64,000 nucleotides of DNA, taken from Tricholoma matsutake. Taxonomy: Eukaryota; Basidiomycota; Agaricomycetes; Agaricales; Tricholomataceae. The DNA is taken from assembly GCA_026075535.2 (NCBI GenBank), contig AP026541.1:1984001-2048000 (forward strand), given 5' to 3'. Below, one piece after another: positions 33,381 to 44,907 of the stretch (the stretch's first letter is position 1; the number at the start of each line of letters is the position of its first letter). The notes beneath the pieces were generated by a model that searched no databases, had not been told where the DNA came from, and was given only the letters and a program-made list of their open reading frames with translations. The position numbers and the translations under genes are program-made.

Positions 33381-35202
33381 ATCTGGGCTCCACCTTTGCG
33401 ATGTGTCCAGCCTTCATTGGGACCTTTTGGCATTTTTTGAGCAGAAAGAGCATCATCGGCTCACTTTTGATGACTTAGCACATTGTTGAACAGGAACAGG
33501 CCAGTTGCAAAGCCATTCATCCAGCCTTCAAAGATGTTGATCGCCTTATCAACTTGCTGGATAAGATTATCAGCAGTAAGGTAACCATCTCAATTTTTGC
33601 CTGCCTTGAAGATGATTCGTGCTTCCCTGTAAATTCCTAGATTCAGGAACATTGTTCCATCTTGAAAGAGATGGGAAAAGATTCACTCATCGCCATGCAT
33701 TAACCTGCCCCATTCAGTCGTCAAGAAATCTGACACCATCAACGATGTGCCTTCACCTTTCTTCTGTGGGGTTGCCTTGTCATCTTTGTGTGACCAATAG
33801 TTGTGCCTCCGATCATTCTCATAGAAGATGGATTTGTCATGTGTAACAGGAATTATCTTGAATGGTTGGCCTGAGGGCACCAGGAAACCTGCCAGTATGT
33901 TGTCAATGTTACCATCATTGTCATATGTGACCATTCACCTCTCATAGTCTTTCCATCATTGGATAAACCTTTCCCGATACTCCACAATGTCCTCGCGCTC
34001 ATGTCCATCAACATACATTCCTCTGTGAAGTCCTCATCTTCAAGAATGGATGTATGAAACTGGCTGTATCAATGGAATGGGAGTTTGCCATGGCTCAGGA
34101 ACTGATGGATCCAAGTGCATAAGTTCCTCACATGATAAGGTCCATGTCCTTGAGATCTTGACACAATCAAGGAGGCTTCATGCCAGGTGTATGAGAGCTC
34201 GGGATCCAGATAAAGGTTTAGTGTGCCAACCATCCCCATTATATGTGCTCAGAATACAACATCTATCTTCTTATCCTTGCTCAGAACTGTGAGGGATGCG
34301 CATGCCCAGCAAAGTGCTGGGAAATCTTTCCAATGCAACTGGTTGAGCACTGCATCAGATGCAGTTGCAGGGGTGTTGTCATGTGGCTTCTGGCCTTCCC
34401 AAAGCTGCCACAGAAGCTCCATAAGGGTATTGCAAGGGTCAGGTGGCTGGGGGTTTGCGGCACTCAATTCATCGGATGAGCCTTTTGGTTCACCTTCATG
34501 TATGACTTCCATGTCCTGTGTTTTGTCAGTATCAATTACTTGTTTTGAAATCCAGGGACTGACCATTTCTGTGGATGAAATCCCTCCCTGTACCCCTGTA
34601 ATTTCCAACCCATCATCTGACTCATCACTTGAGATGTATTCAGGCACCTGGCCTAAACTGGTGTTGTTCTGCATTTCCTTTGTGTGCCTCATTGACTTCC
34701 CAAACCACTTGTCAATTGAGATGTATCCTTTCTTCTCAAGCACACGCATGTCCTGTACCCATCGCCACTTTGTCCTGGCTGAGTTTCTGAGGTATCGCTT
34801 TGGCCACTTATTTCCTTTTTCCTTTTCTTGCTCAGCTTCTGCTGCAGCTGTCTGAGCTTTTTGAAGGGCTTCCATGAAGACTTGCAATTTGGAAATCTCC
34901 CTGATCTCAGTGTCACCTTCAAAGTCCCTGGACAAGCCATCATCCTTGGCATCCTCATCCATATCTGGTAATTTGTCCTCCTCCAGCTTGCCAAATCACA
35001 TGAAAATCTCAAGCAGATCTTGATTTAATTCAGGTGCTGAGATCCTGATGGAACATTCCATTGGACTAGGTTGCAAATAAAATACTGGAACCAGTGCTTC
35101 CTCATCCTCAACTTCCTCGACTGTGGGCTTTTGAGAGTGTTTAGAGCTATGGGACAGGTTCTGAATATGAGTTCTGGTAGCTTTAGATCTTTGTGGCATA
35201 GT

Positions 35203-35569
35203 AGGAGGGTTCTTAGATGTCAAAGCAGGCTGTATTGCCCATTTCCTGCCATCCCTCTGGCTCAAATTCTTTGCAGGGATATCACATGTTGGTCATGTGA
35301 CCTGGCCAAATCTTATCATGTCCCATTCTCAAAATTGTGTCATTTACATTCAAATCCATAGAGAAAGCATTTAGAAGGCAAGTCCCAACCTGGATTTTGT
35401 AGCCATCACTCCTCCAATGTGAGTCCAAAATAATAAAATATTTGCAGAAAACTATCAGCAGGCATCTTAGTTACAATCCTCTGAACTTAGATGTCTGGAA
35501 ATTGTAATGTGTAGTGCATAGTAGGTGTTGCAGGAAGGCAATGTTCTGCTTACATAAACGCATGATGGA
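35203..35569. other. Flank of the DDE transposon
   Basis: This stretch lies between the likely transposase start and the point where gypsy-3 coding resumes. The upstream part is probably the 5' end of the transposon. No terminal repeat or target duplication could be defined. Confidence 0.35.
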
Positions 35570-37030
35570 AAAGACCGTTGCCTATCTTATGTGATGTTCA
35601 TGCCAGGTACATGAATGATGATTTCTCCAAGAAACTGTGGACCACTGACAACAGCATCCCTGGCATACATTATATGAATGAACTGTGGTACATTGGTGAC
35701 CGCCTGATCATCCTGCACTATGGGACCCTTTGAGAGGACCTTTTCTGCCCTTGGCCATGATTTGCTGGGCCACTTTGGAAGTGACAAGTCCTATGCCTCT
35801 TTGCAAGATTCATACTACTGGCCTAACATGTGTCAAGATCTGGAAAATGCTTACATCCCCACTTGCATAGAATGCCAGCAAAATAAGGGACTGATGAGCA
35901 AACTGAAAGGTCCACTTCACCCCCTTGCTGTACCTGATGTCCATGGAGACTCTGTATGTTTGGATTTCATGGGGCCTCTCCCTGAGGATGAAGGATTTAA
36001 CTGCATCCTCACTATGACTGATTGCCTGGGATCAGATATGTGATTTGTTCCTACTAGGAACAACCTTACTGCACAAAAATTAGCAAGCATTTTCTTCAGT
36101 GAATGGTATTGCAAAAATGGCTTGCCACTAGAGCTGATTTCTGACCATGATAAACTTTTCATGTCAAAATTCTGGAAAGCACTGCACACATTGACAGGTG
36201 TACACTTGAAAATGTCAACAGCATACCACTCCCAGACCAATGGTGGTAGTGAGCAGACTAACAAAACCCTGAATCAGTGTATGCAATTCCACATAGAATG
36301 GAACCAAAAGGGTTGTGTGTGCGTGTTACCTCTGATCTGGTTCAACATGATGAATGTGGTGAACACTTTCACCAAGTTCTCAGGCTTCTAGTTGCAAATG
36401 GGCTGCTCACCTTGCATCCTGCCTCCCTTGGTATCTGCATCACTGACTATGCCACCAGAGGCAGAAATTGATGTGCGGGCTGTGTGCAGTCAAATTTTGA
36501 TTGACAAATCTGATGCTAGAGATGCCTTGCTGATGTCAAAAATATCTCAAGCTTTCTGGGCAAACAAGAACCACAGAAAGGAAGAGGTTTTCAAGGTGGG
36601 ACAAGGTGATGCTTTTGACACTGCACCAAAGGCAAGAATACAAAGTGGGCGACAAAGGATGAGTTGCTAAGTTTTTCCCATGCTTTGATGGTCCTCACCC
36701 TGTGATCTCCGCATTCCCTGATGCTTCAGTTTACACTCTAGATCTACTGAACTCACCTGATGTGTTTCCCACATTTCACTCATCAATTCTCAAGCACTAT
36801 CAAGTGAATGATCCCATCTTGTTCCCTTCCCATGAGCATACATGCATGCTAACATCAGATTGGATTCAAGAGTACACTGTGGAGAAATTTGTGGATGAGC
36901 AAAAGCAGGGATGCAGTTTCCAATACCTCATTTGTTGGGCTGGCTATGGACCTAATGATGACCTCTGGCTTGCACATTAAGAACTTGAAGACTGTGAAGC
37001 GCTGGATGACTGGTTGAGCCATAAGGTATA
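35570..37030 (+). pseudogene. Gypsy-3 integrase and chromodomain
   Basis: The continuation of gypsy-3 has an integrase zinc-binding region (GHDLLGHFG, then CIECQQNKG near 35870) and the integrase core (VCLDFMGPLPEDEG, LISDHDKLF near 36135, STAYHSQTNGGSEQTN near 36220). It ends in a chromodomain near 36860-36980 (FQYLICWAGYGPNDDLWL). Stops near 36042 and 36391 and frame changes show decay. The 3' LTR is not recognised in 37031-37375, which is AT-rich with a poly(T) near 37098. Confidence 0.8.
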
Positions 37031-37375
37031 GGAACACATGGTAGCTTTTTCCCACTGGGTTTTGATGCACCCATCATGATGTTGATGTTGGGATTGAATT
37101 TTTTTTTTTTTTTCATGTCATATTTCTCTACTTTCAGATTGCTATGGCTGCATTTGGCCCCCCTGCTGTTCTTAAAGGGTGGGAGGGTGCAAGCATGGCT
37201 TACAACACACTACTGTTATGATGTGTTTATGACTTACTTATCACAAATGATTACTGATATCTTAGTTATCTTCTTCTTGACTTCAAACCACTACCATAAA
37301 ACCTAGCTTACTACACTGTATCTTGTTATATCAGTGTGACTAGAAGTAAGTCCCAATATTCCTTTATTTCCCAAT

Positions 37376-38220
37376 CTAGTGCTTGTCTATCTCCATGCTG
37401 GAGATAGGTTCACAGGTGAGTGGGGTTAGGATACTTGTATATTCAGCAAGTGCCAGTAGGAAGGTGGTGATGTATCTGGTGAGTCCCAGGAATCCCCTGA
37501 AATTGGTGGCAGTTGGCTGTGGCCAGGAGGCAATACAGTCAGTTTTCTGGGGGTCAGGTTTGATGCCAGCCCCAGAGATGATGTGTCCAAGGAAACATAA
37601 TTCAGTGGCAAAGAGGTTTGATTTTACCTGGTTACAGTCAATATTGGCTTTTTGGAGGGCCTCAAGAACAGTGGTGCAGTTTTGTTCATGTTCCTCCATG
37701 GTTTGTGACCATATGATGATGATCATTGAGATACACAAGGCAGATTTTGCCAAGGAGTCCTCAGAGCACATCAGTCATTCAGCACTGCTGTGTTGCTGGA
37801 GCATTGCATCCACCCTGTGGCATGATGGTCCATTCATAGAGGCCCCACAGCATTCTTACAGTGGTGAGGTGGATGTTGTCAGGATGTTCTTGCCAAATAT
37901 CTTTCCCTTCCTGCAGTTGGCAAGTATATTGTCTATGCAGGGTAAAGGGAAATTGTCTCGTACAGTGTTGCTGTTGAGTGCCTGGTAGTCATTCACCCAC
38001 TGGGGGTCAGCTGTTAAGTCAGGTATCCCAGCAATGTATTTCAGGACACAGAATGCCAGTGAGGCATATTCTGAAGAGGATGGTCAAATGCAGCCAGCCT
38101 TTAGGTGGTCATGCAGTAATCTCTTCCAAGATTCCAGGTATTTCTTGGGGCCCACATATCCTCTGCCATTGTTGACCTTGGTGGGATCTCTGAGCTGGAT
38201 GCAGTGAAACATGTGGCCTG
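37376..38220 (-). pseudogene. Gypsy-4 pol, RT segment
   Basis: Minus-strand remnants of a second gypsy of the gypsy-3 type. RT pieces include a GLYEWT..QGGCNAPAT block, a degenerate YLDD region near 37720, LGHIISGAGIKPDPQKTD near 37560 and FRGFLGLTRYI near 37470. Many stops and frame changes. It is split from its upstream part (40596-40960) by a solo LTR that duplicated GGATG. Confidence 0.75.
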
Positions 38221-38225
38221 GGATG

Positions 38226-40595
38226 TATAAGGGCAACCTTCATCAGGAAAAACTGGATTTGGGAATTTGACATTATTACCAGAAATTTAATGCTTATTAC
38301 CTCTTATTATGGACAATAAGCTAAATAAGTGCTGTTTCTGGCCATAAGTAAGATTCCCAGAAAAAAGGAACTTTTAGACTGGTTCATTTATTTTTACCAA
38401 TGAAAAATGACCATTAGTAGGAATTAAGTAGTAATTTAGGAGCTCTTAACACACAATTCACAACCATTTATTGAAATTTCCTCCATTATTTGAATGACCA
38501 GATAAGAAGTAGTCAACCAGATGTATTTGCTACCAACAACATTAACAATGCAAACTACTGGCAACACCTCTGTAGTACACTCTCTTCCCTCATGCCATCA
38601 TTGTGTTGCCATCTGCCCATCTGCCCATCCTCCTCCCTCGCACCTGCTGCCAAAGCAAGCCGCATCATTGTCTGGCTCTCCTAGTGGCGCTTGGGGCCAG
38701 TGCTGATGCTGGTGCTCACACTCCCTGTTGGTCGGTACACATCAGCTTCCCCTCTATGAGCAGTTGCTCATAGTGGAGGTGTCTGGATGCGTGGATTGTG
38801 TGGTGTGTGTGGCATTATAGTGTCGTGTTGGTGGGGATTCCTAGTCCGAGGGGTTAGGGGACTGTCAGTAACATGGTGGGGGGTTGGTAAGTGCTTGCCT
38901 TGTAGGTATACCCCTTCACGAGTCTCCCAGCTGTCTCCTATCTGCTATTGTCAGCCTCATGTCCCATTTTGATGGGGAGGAGGGGGTTAGCACATGATTG
39001 AGCATGGGTTTGTGGCCATGTGTCGTCCTTAGTGTTGCCATGGCAACACTAGTTGTCCTTGGTAAATATTCAATGCTATTTGGTCATGTTGGCATGGTGT
39101 GTGTGGCATTGTCGTGTCATTGGTGGGGATTCCTAGTCTGGGGGGTTAGGGGACTGTCAGCAACATGGCAGGGGGTTGGTAAGTGCTTACCTTGCAGGTA
39201 TACCCTTTCATGAGTCTCCTGGCCATCTCCTATCTGCTATTGTTGGCCTCGCATCCCATTTTGATGGGGAGGAGGGGGTTAGCGCATGATTGAGCATGTG
39301 TCGTGTTGTGTCTGCATCCATCATTACCACTAGAATCTAACAAATGTGACTAATGCATAGTAACATCACTAAGCGGCAGAGATTTACGGCAAACACTACT
39401 TATTCCAGCTTTTAGGCTGTGTTTTCCCTAGCTCACTAAAAGTTTTCCGGAACCCTGGTAAATTTATCCTGAAAATCTGAACACCCCAGTGTGCCTGGTA
39501 CTTACTACTCCACTAATTTCAGTGGATTTCCATATTTTACTTGTAAAAACATTCTGAAAGGAAAACAAAAAAGAACACTGCATGACTATGTATCATAGGT
39601 TGAATAGCTCGAAATGACCATTTCAGACCCTACTAAAGGTTGTTCTGCTAGATGGTGTAAGATGTATGGTATTGGCTGACATAAAGTAACAAATAGTCAG
39701 TAATTTACATGAGCAGATACTAGAAGAACTAGTAGTAACTTTAACTTGGAATCTACGTGCTTCAAGTTTGACGGCAGCCACTATCACATGCATCACATAT
39801 CTTGCATCTTGATGTCCAAGTCATTTCAAACCCCGCTGGAAATTCAACATGCATCAAACATAGACCAAACAAAGGTTTTTCTTCAACCAGATCTTTGTCT
39901 CTTCTTTGTCTCCATCCCCATCCCCTTCCACAAGCTTCCATCTCTCTAAGCAGCGACAACCATGGCCACCATATCACAGCCAAATACAGCATTGAACATT
40001 TACCAAGGATGACACATGGCCACAGTGGTGCCACATCACATGCAAGACCAACACAACACCCAGCCCAGGTAACCTTTCTTGTTTCTATAACCTAAATAAC
40101 TACATTTGATTATATTAGTAATAGATGGGAATTAAGCCTGAATTAGGAAATCAGGTTTTTCCTGATGTTAGAGGCCACTTAATTAATGGACTAACAAAGG
40201 GAAATCCAAAGTCAAAATTATAGTACATATTACAGGGATTGGAGGTGCACCTAGCAAAGGGAAATCTGAAGAGAAAACTCTAAGGACCCCTTTGCCAATG
40301 CCCAGTATATGTGAAGACTGCAAAAATCAAATAATAATCTAAAAATAGAAAAGGCGGAGATAGGCAGATCAAGGCTGCCGAATGACATCATACCAAGGGG
40401 TAGATGTTGGAAAGGGTACTCTGCCTCTATATATAAAACTGTCAACATGCACAAATGTGATAGAAAGGAAAATTAGTAATAAAATAAGGAAAAATCATAG
40501 AAAATGAAGAATAGAAGGAAATGAAGTGAGGAAAAATATAGGACAAATGTAAAAAAATAGGAGAAACACACGGGGCACCCCCTAGTCCCCTTACA
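38226..40595 (-). mobile_element. Gypsy-1-family solo LTR interrupted by another element (TSD GGATG)
   Basis: The LTR edges TATAAGGGCAACCT (38226) and CTAGTCCCCTTACA (40595) are flanked by GGATG at 38221-38225 and 40596-40600. About 424 bp of LTR lie at 40172-40595, with TATATATA near 40428. It retains the ~60-bp segment seen in the 3' LTR of gypsy-2. The rest is a nested insertion. Confidence 0.8.
38241..40171. mobile_element. Unclassified inverted-repeat element inside the solo LTR
   Basis: The ends are inverse copies of a CATCAGGAAAAAC word followed by CTGGATTT or CTGATTT (38242 and 40170). The target duplication is unclear (possibly TT). Inside are a TATGAGCAGTTGCTCATA palindrome (38755-38772) and a ~206-bp block present twice in direct orientation about 295 bp apart (near 38800-39006 and 39095-39298). 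No transposase ORF was seen. Confidence 0.55.
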
Positions 40596-40960
40596 GGATG
40601 TTATTGGTGCTATCAGGGAGGTGTAGTGGGAGCAGCTGGCAAATTTGAGTTTCATTTTTGTGTCTTTCTCTTTGAGGAGTTCTTTGAATGCTAGGCCTTC
40701 AATGTGGTCTTGGATGGTGGCCATGATGGGTCCAGTGAGGAGGTATCCAGCAAGTGCTTGTGCTCCAGAGTTTTCCAGAGTAGGTGGCTTTGGAACCCAA
40801 ATTTTCTTTGGGGTAGGTGAAGGTGTGGCCTGTCGTGTGCCCCCGGGGCTGGGGTGTTTGAGGAGGTGGATTTAGGAGGTCAAATCCAGAGGATTTGTCA
40901 ATGGCCATTCGCTTATGTGTATCAATCACAATCTGTTCGGATGAAAGAAATGGCATTCCT
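40596..40960 (-). pseudogene. Gypsy-4 pol, upstream segment
   Basis: The minus strand carries fragments such as MATIQDHIEGLAFKELLKEK and IDTHKRMAIDKSSGFDLL in two frames. It joins the segment at 38220 once the solo LTR is removed. The exact domain is not recognised; position suggests the region before RT. Confidence 0.45.
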
Positions 40961-41305
40961 AGTGTAAATTAGTGCTTGTCCTTGTACTCTCACTAGTCCT
41001 CATTCTCATTCTCCTGCTATGAACTGCATTCGTCATCCACTTCCTACACCATGACAAAGGCATGGGCCGTAAGCTCCTCTTATACATGCGAAACTGAAAA
41101 AGGAGCCTCGTCCTGTTTGGATTACCGGTTGCAGCCAAATACCGTGTTCAACACGACAACTTATCACCCACATCCCAAACTATCCATATTAACGGTGAGC
41201 AGCTCTGTATACAGGACATTTTTTTAAAATAATATCAAGCTGTACTGGAATACGTGGCGATAGCCATATCAATAAGGCGGAGAGGGTGGCACCCAAGGCC
41301 TCAAA
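40961..41305. promoter_or_regulatory. Upstream region of the CM1 gene
   Basis: About 345 bp separate the transposon remnant from the start codon. No strong TATA box or long pyrimidine block was recognised. It probably contains the promoter and 5' leader. Confidence 0.35.
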
Positions 41306-44300
41306 ATGTCCGCGGCACTGTTCGCCCAGCCCGACCGTGAAAACTCGACTATCTCCAACGGAACACACCCAGATATCTCCCTAGGCTCCCTAGCTTCAGG
41401 TTTCTCTACTCCAGCACGAAATATTCGCGTTCCTTCTTCTTCTTCACATACCACCGCTCAATCCTCAGCTCCAATCGCAACACCGTCGCCACCTGCCATA
41501 TCTACTGCATTCACACGCAGGAAAACTGAGGATGCTACAGCTCTTGCGCGGCGCCTGGGTACACTCTCCCATCTTGACGAAGAGACGCAGGAGGAAGGCG
41601 ATGATCTACTTGATACCCCTGGGGCTGAAAAGAAGCGATGGGCAGATGGCCCTGATACCCCGATGGCCACCCGACCAAAGAGGACGAGAGCTAGTGTCGG
41701 TGCAACTCTAGGTGGCACAAAAGGCTCAGCTCTGACCCTACGCGATCAAGAAAAAGTGGGTGGCCCTTCACATTGTATTGTTCTTTTGATCTCTATAACG
41801 TAATAATAATAATTCTATGTTCATTGTAGCACATCGACAACCTCAAAAAGGAGAACTTCAATATCAAGCTGCGAGTGCATTTTCTGGAGGAACGGCTAGC
41901 AAGCCTCGCGCCGGAACAGACAGAGGCAGCGTTGAAGCAGAATATTAACTTGAAGATCGAGGTGCAGCAGCGCGGGATGGAGATGAAAAAACTGAAGAAA
42001 CTTGTGCTTGAGCTCGAGCGAGAGCTGCAGCGGGCAGGTGGGACGAAGGACCACCAACGGGAGCTCGAGGAGAAACTTGAGGAACGCGAACGCGAGCTAA
42101 GTGAACTTCGTGCGCGGCTTCGGAATGGGGGACGCGGAGGGGGTGGAGTGGACGAAGAGGCGTTCAAACAAATGGAGGAAAGGAACGTGGTGCTTGAGAA
42201 ACAACTAGAGAATGTGCGGGGGCTGCTGGAGGAAAATGTGGATGAGATGGAGCGATTGAGAGAATTGGTGGAGAGGAGAGGGGATGAATCGTTGCAGAGT
42301 GATGGGGAAGGGCGGAGAGAGCGACTGAAGAGACGCGTGGAAGAGCTGGAGGGTGAGAACGAAGAACTAAGAGCGCGGCTGGACGAGCACGGCGAGATCA
42401 TTGTGCAGAAGGAGGACGAACGTGAGGACCTGATGGACGAGATTGGGGCTTTGCGCCTGGAAGTGGAGGATCTGCATCGCAAGCGGGAGGCTGAGTCGTA
42501 TGAACGGAGCGAGAGCCGGGCCCAGGTATTGGAGGAGAGAGAGGAGAGAGAGGCTGTTGAGGATGATATGAATGCCCTCCGGGATAGGCTTGCGGCGGTG
42601 ATGATTGAGCTGCAGCAAAAGGAGGATGATGTGGAGGTCAAGAGTAGGGAGATTCAGGAGCTTGTGCTAGATCACAGGCGGATAGTGGAGAGTGTGGAGG
42701 ATGACTGGAAAGGTGAGGTTGAGGAAGCGAAGGGGCAGGTAGAGGAGTTACGTGATGTTCGTTTGTTTCTTGATCTCTCTCTATTTGGTGCTCAACCATC
42801 GTGATATATAGGTCCTTGCAGAGAGGGAGGCGGAATCCAAGGAACTACGGCTCAATATTTCGGAGCTGGAAGCTAACACAAACGATCTACATGCCAAGTT
42901 CGAGGCTGCACTTGCGCATCTTGAGCAAGAGTCTGAGCAGAAGGATGCCGAGATCGAGGCGTTGAACCAGACAATCGAGAAGCTCTCAGAACAGATATAT
43001 CTCATCGAGGACGAGAATGATCGGATCAAGGAGGACAGCGATCGGCAACGAGAAGACGACTCTATCGAGCGAGAGCGGCTTGAGGCATTAACCGCTGCTC
43101 TTAAAGAGGTAATGTGCCTTTCATACCTACACATCCTCTACACCACCTGACCATTTTCCGTCCTTTCCCCAGAAAATCTCCACCATTAAATCTCAGCTGC
43201 AAGAAACAACAGAGCTGTACGAGACGTGCAGCAACGAGATCCATGCGCACCGCTCACGACAAGAAGAGCTCGCTCGACATGTGGAGGACCTCGTCGCGGA
43301 GGCGCAGCGCGAGCAGCAGCTTCGCGAGCGCGCTGAATCTGAGCTAGAAGCTGCGGACCGGGAGCATGAAGCCGAGTTGAGGAGCCAACGGCGGTTGCTG
43401 AGCGACAAGGAAGGGGCATTACAGAATGCGATGAGCGAGTTGGCACGTACGCAGGGTTTACTTTCCCAACGAGAGGGGGATTTGCAAGCGGTGCAGAGTT
43501 CGTTGCAGACGCTGGAGGCGGAGTCGAAGAGGCTTGGAGAGACGCATACTACTGCGAGGTTCTCGTTGCAGCTTGAGGCGGACCGTTTGAAGCGTGATCT
43601 GGAGAGGGTGGAGGATGAGTTGGGGCGAGCACGGAAGGAGTTGGAAGAGCGGGAAGGGAGAGGGAGGGAGAGGGAGGGGGCGCTCGATGGTCTGCATGCG
43701 GATAACAGGGACCTGAGGAGTCAGTTGGCGGCGCAGACGCAGGCGCGGCTGAATATCGCGGAGAAGCTGGATAAAGTGCAGGGCGACTGGAGGGCAGCGG
43801 AGGCAGAGGTGGGGGCGATGAAGGGACGTGTGAACGATTTGGAGGGGAGGTTGTCGAAAGACCAGAGGGCATTGTTGAGTGTGGAGAGCCAGTATAGGGA
43901 TCAGTTGACGGAGAGGAATACCTTGCTGTTGACGATCTATCAGTATATGGACAAGATTTTGGGGGTGGATAAGACGCCGGTGTGTTGTTATTGTCTTTCA
44001 TTCTTGTTGAATTCTCCCTGACGTCCGTGCTGTTTTTCTTTCTTTCTTTTTTTCTTTTGTTGAGTAGAAGAAGGGTAGCCAGGCAGAGACGAAGCCTTTC
44101 ACGAACTTTGGCGTGTTCCATGACAATCTTATTACGCGACTCAAGGCCCTCAGCCAGATACAGCTCGATTTCGACAAGCGGTGCAAGGAAGTAGAGGCGC
44201 GGTTTGTGGAAAAGATGAACGACATGCGGAAACAGCTGGATAACCGGTGGAAGCAGATCGACAAATTCGAGGCAAGCGTCAAATCTTACGCCGATACTAA

Positions 44301-44907
44301 AGTGTCATGGCGCCGCAAGTTCAGCGCGAAGGAGGGCGAACTTGAGGCTGTCAAGGTTTGTTTTCTGTATTTACGGTTTCTCGTTCACGCGTTCATGAAA
44401 AATGTATAGGCTACGAACGCAGAGATGGCTGCACAACTGACAGTGATGAAGCGCCCGGGGCAGTCCTCGGAGACGATGGAATTGCGGTCGTTAAGCACAC
44501 GTGCGGTGAATGCGGAGCGCCGGTTGAATATCTCACAGAATCAGCTCTTGGCTGTAGAGGAGAAGTTTGCAACGACGACTCAGTCACATGGGGCGGCGAT
44601 TGCAAAGTGGGAGGCGAGGGTGAAGGAGTATGAGGGCAGGATCAAGGCAGAGATGGAGAGGACGAAGAATGCGAAGCAGGGAGGGAAGGAGAGGGTTTTG
44701 GAGTTGGAGGGGATTGTTAGGTGGGTTTTTTCTCTTTTTTTTTGCTGCGTTTCTGAGAAGGTGACTGATGCATTTGGTTGCGGTGTGTTCAGGAGTCTGA
44801 AAAGGCAGCTTGAACTTGCCAACAAGCGAAGTCAGCAGCTTGAGGATATTGATGCGAATAATAAACTGTCAGGGTTACCAAGTGGTAGTAGTCCTTCACG
44901 ATCATAA
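41306..44907 (+). CDS. CM1 (centrosomin/Mto1/Pcp1-like) coiled-coil protein
   Basis: Seven exons encode about 1064 residues: 41306-41755, 41830-42756, 42812-43108, 43173-43979, 44068-44355, 44410-44720 and 44793-44907. All six introns (41756-41829, 42757-42811, 43109-43172, 43980-44067, 44356-44409, 44721-44792) are 54-88 nt, GT-AG, and keep frame. Residues 1-143 are Ser/Pro-rich. Residues ~144-180 (LRDQEKHIDNLKKENFN, LRVHFLEERL) match the CM1 motif by which centrosomin, Mto1 and Pcp1 recruit gamma-tubulin complexes. The rest is heptad-rich coiled coil with a Ser-rich tail. Inferred role: microtubule nucleation at spindle pole bodies or other organising sites, as for ApsB/Mto1 in Ascomycota. 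No PACT domain was recognised. Which paralogue it is cannot be told by eye. Confidence 0.88.

Larger units (their letters stand above)
31314..35202 (-). pseudogene. DDE (Tc1/mariner/IS630-like) transposase gene, decayed
   Basis: Minus strand, start probably 35202 (MPQRSKATRTHIQNL). The N-terminal part holds a KRYLRNSARTKWRW helix block (about 34800) used for DNA binding in this family, then degenerate sequence with VTHDKSIFYENDRR near 33830 (first catalytic Asp), SLMVSDFLTTEWGRL near 33710 and LFNNVLSHQK near 33490, where I expect Asp-Asn and find Asn-Asn. After the insertion at 32008-33380 it continues with YYPDDHPTMPGWFKGMEQII and HCELNFIEQYWG (catalytic Glu, about 31700). A 67-nt GT-AG intron at 31504-31570 joins to RYANHSAHFISAY. 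Several stops and frame changes show it is inactive. It interrupts gypsy-3; its own ends are not defined. Confidence 0.8.

Noticed and set aside
34223..34855. 210-codon plus-strand frame
   Set aside because: Opposite the N-terminal part of the decayed DDE transposase, whose minus-strand KRYLRNSARTKWRW block is convincing.
41793..42641. Long Ser/Arg-rich minus-strand frame opposite the CM1 gene
   Set aside because: It is the antisense shadow of a Glu/Lys/Arg-rich coiled coil; the plus strand has the CM1 motif and consistent introns.
43549..44121. Pro-rich minus-strand frame
   Set aside because: Antisense of the same coiled-coil exon; it crosses a real intron and has no family motifs.
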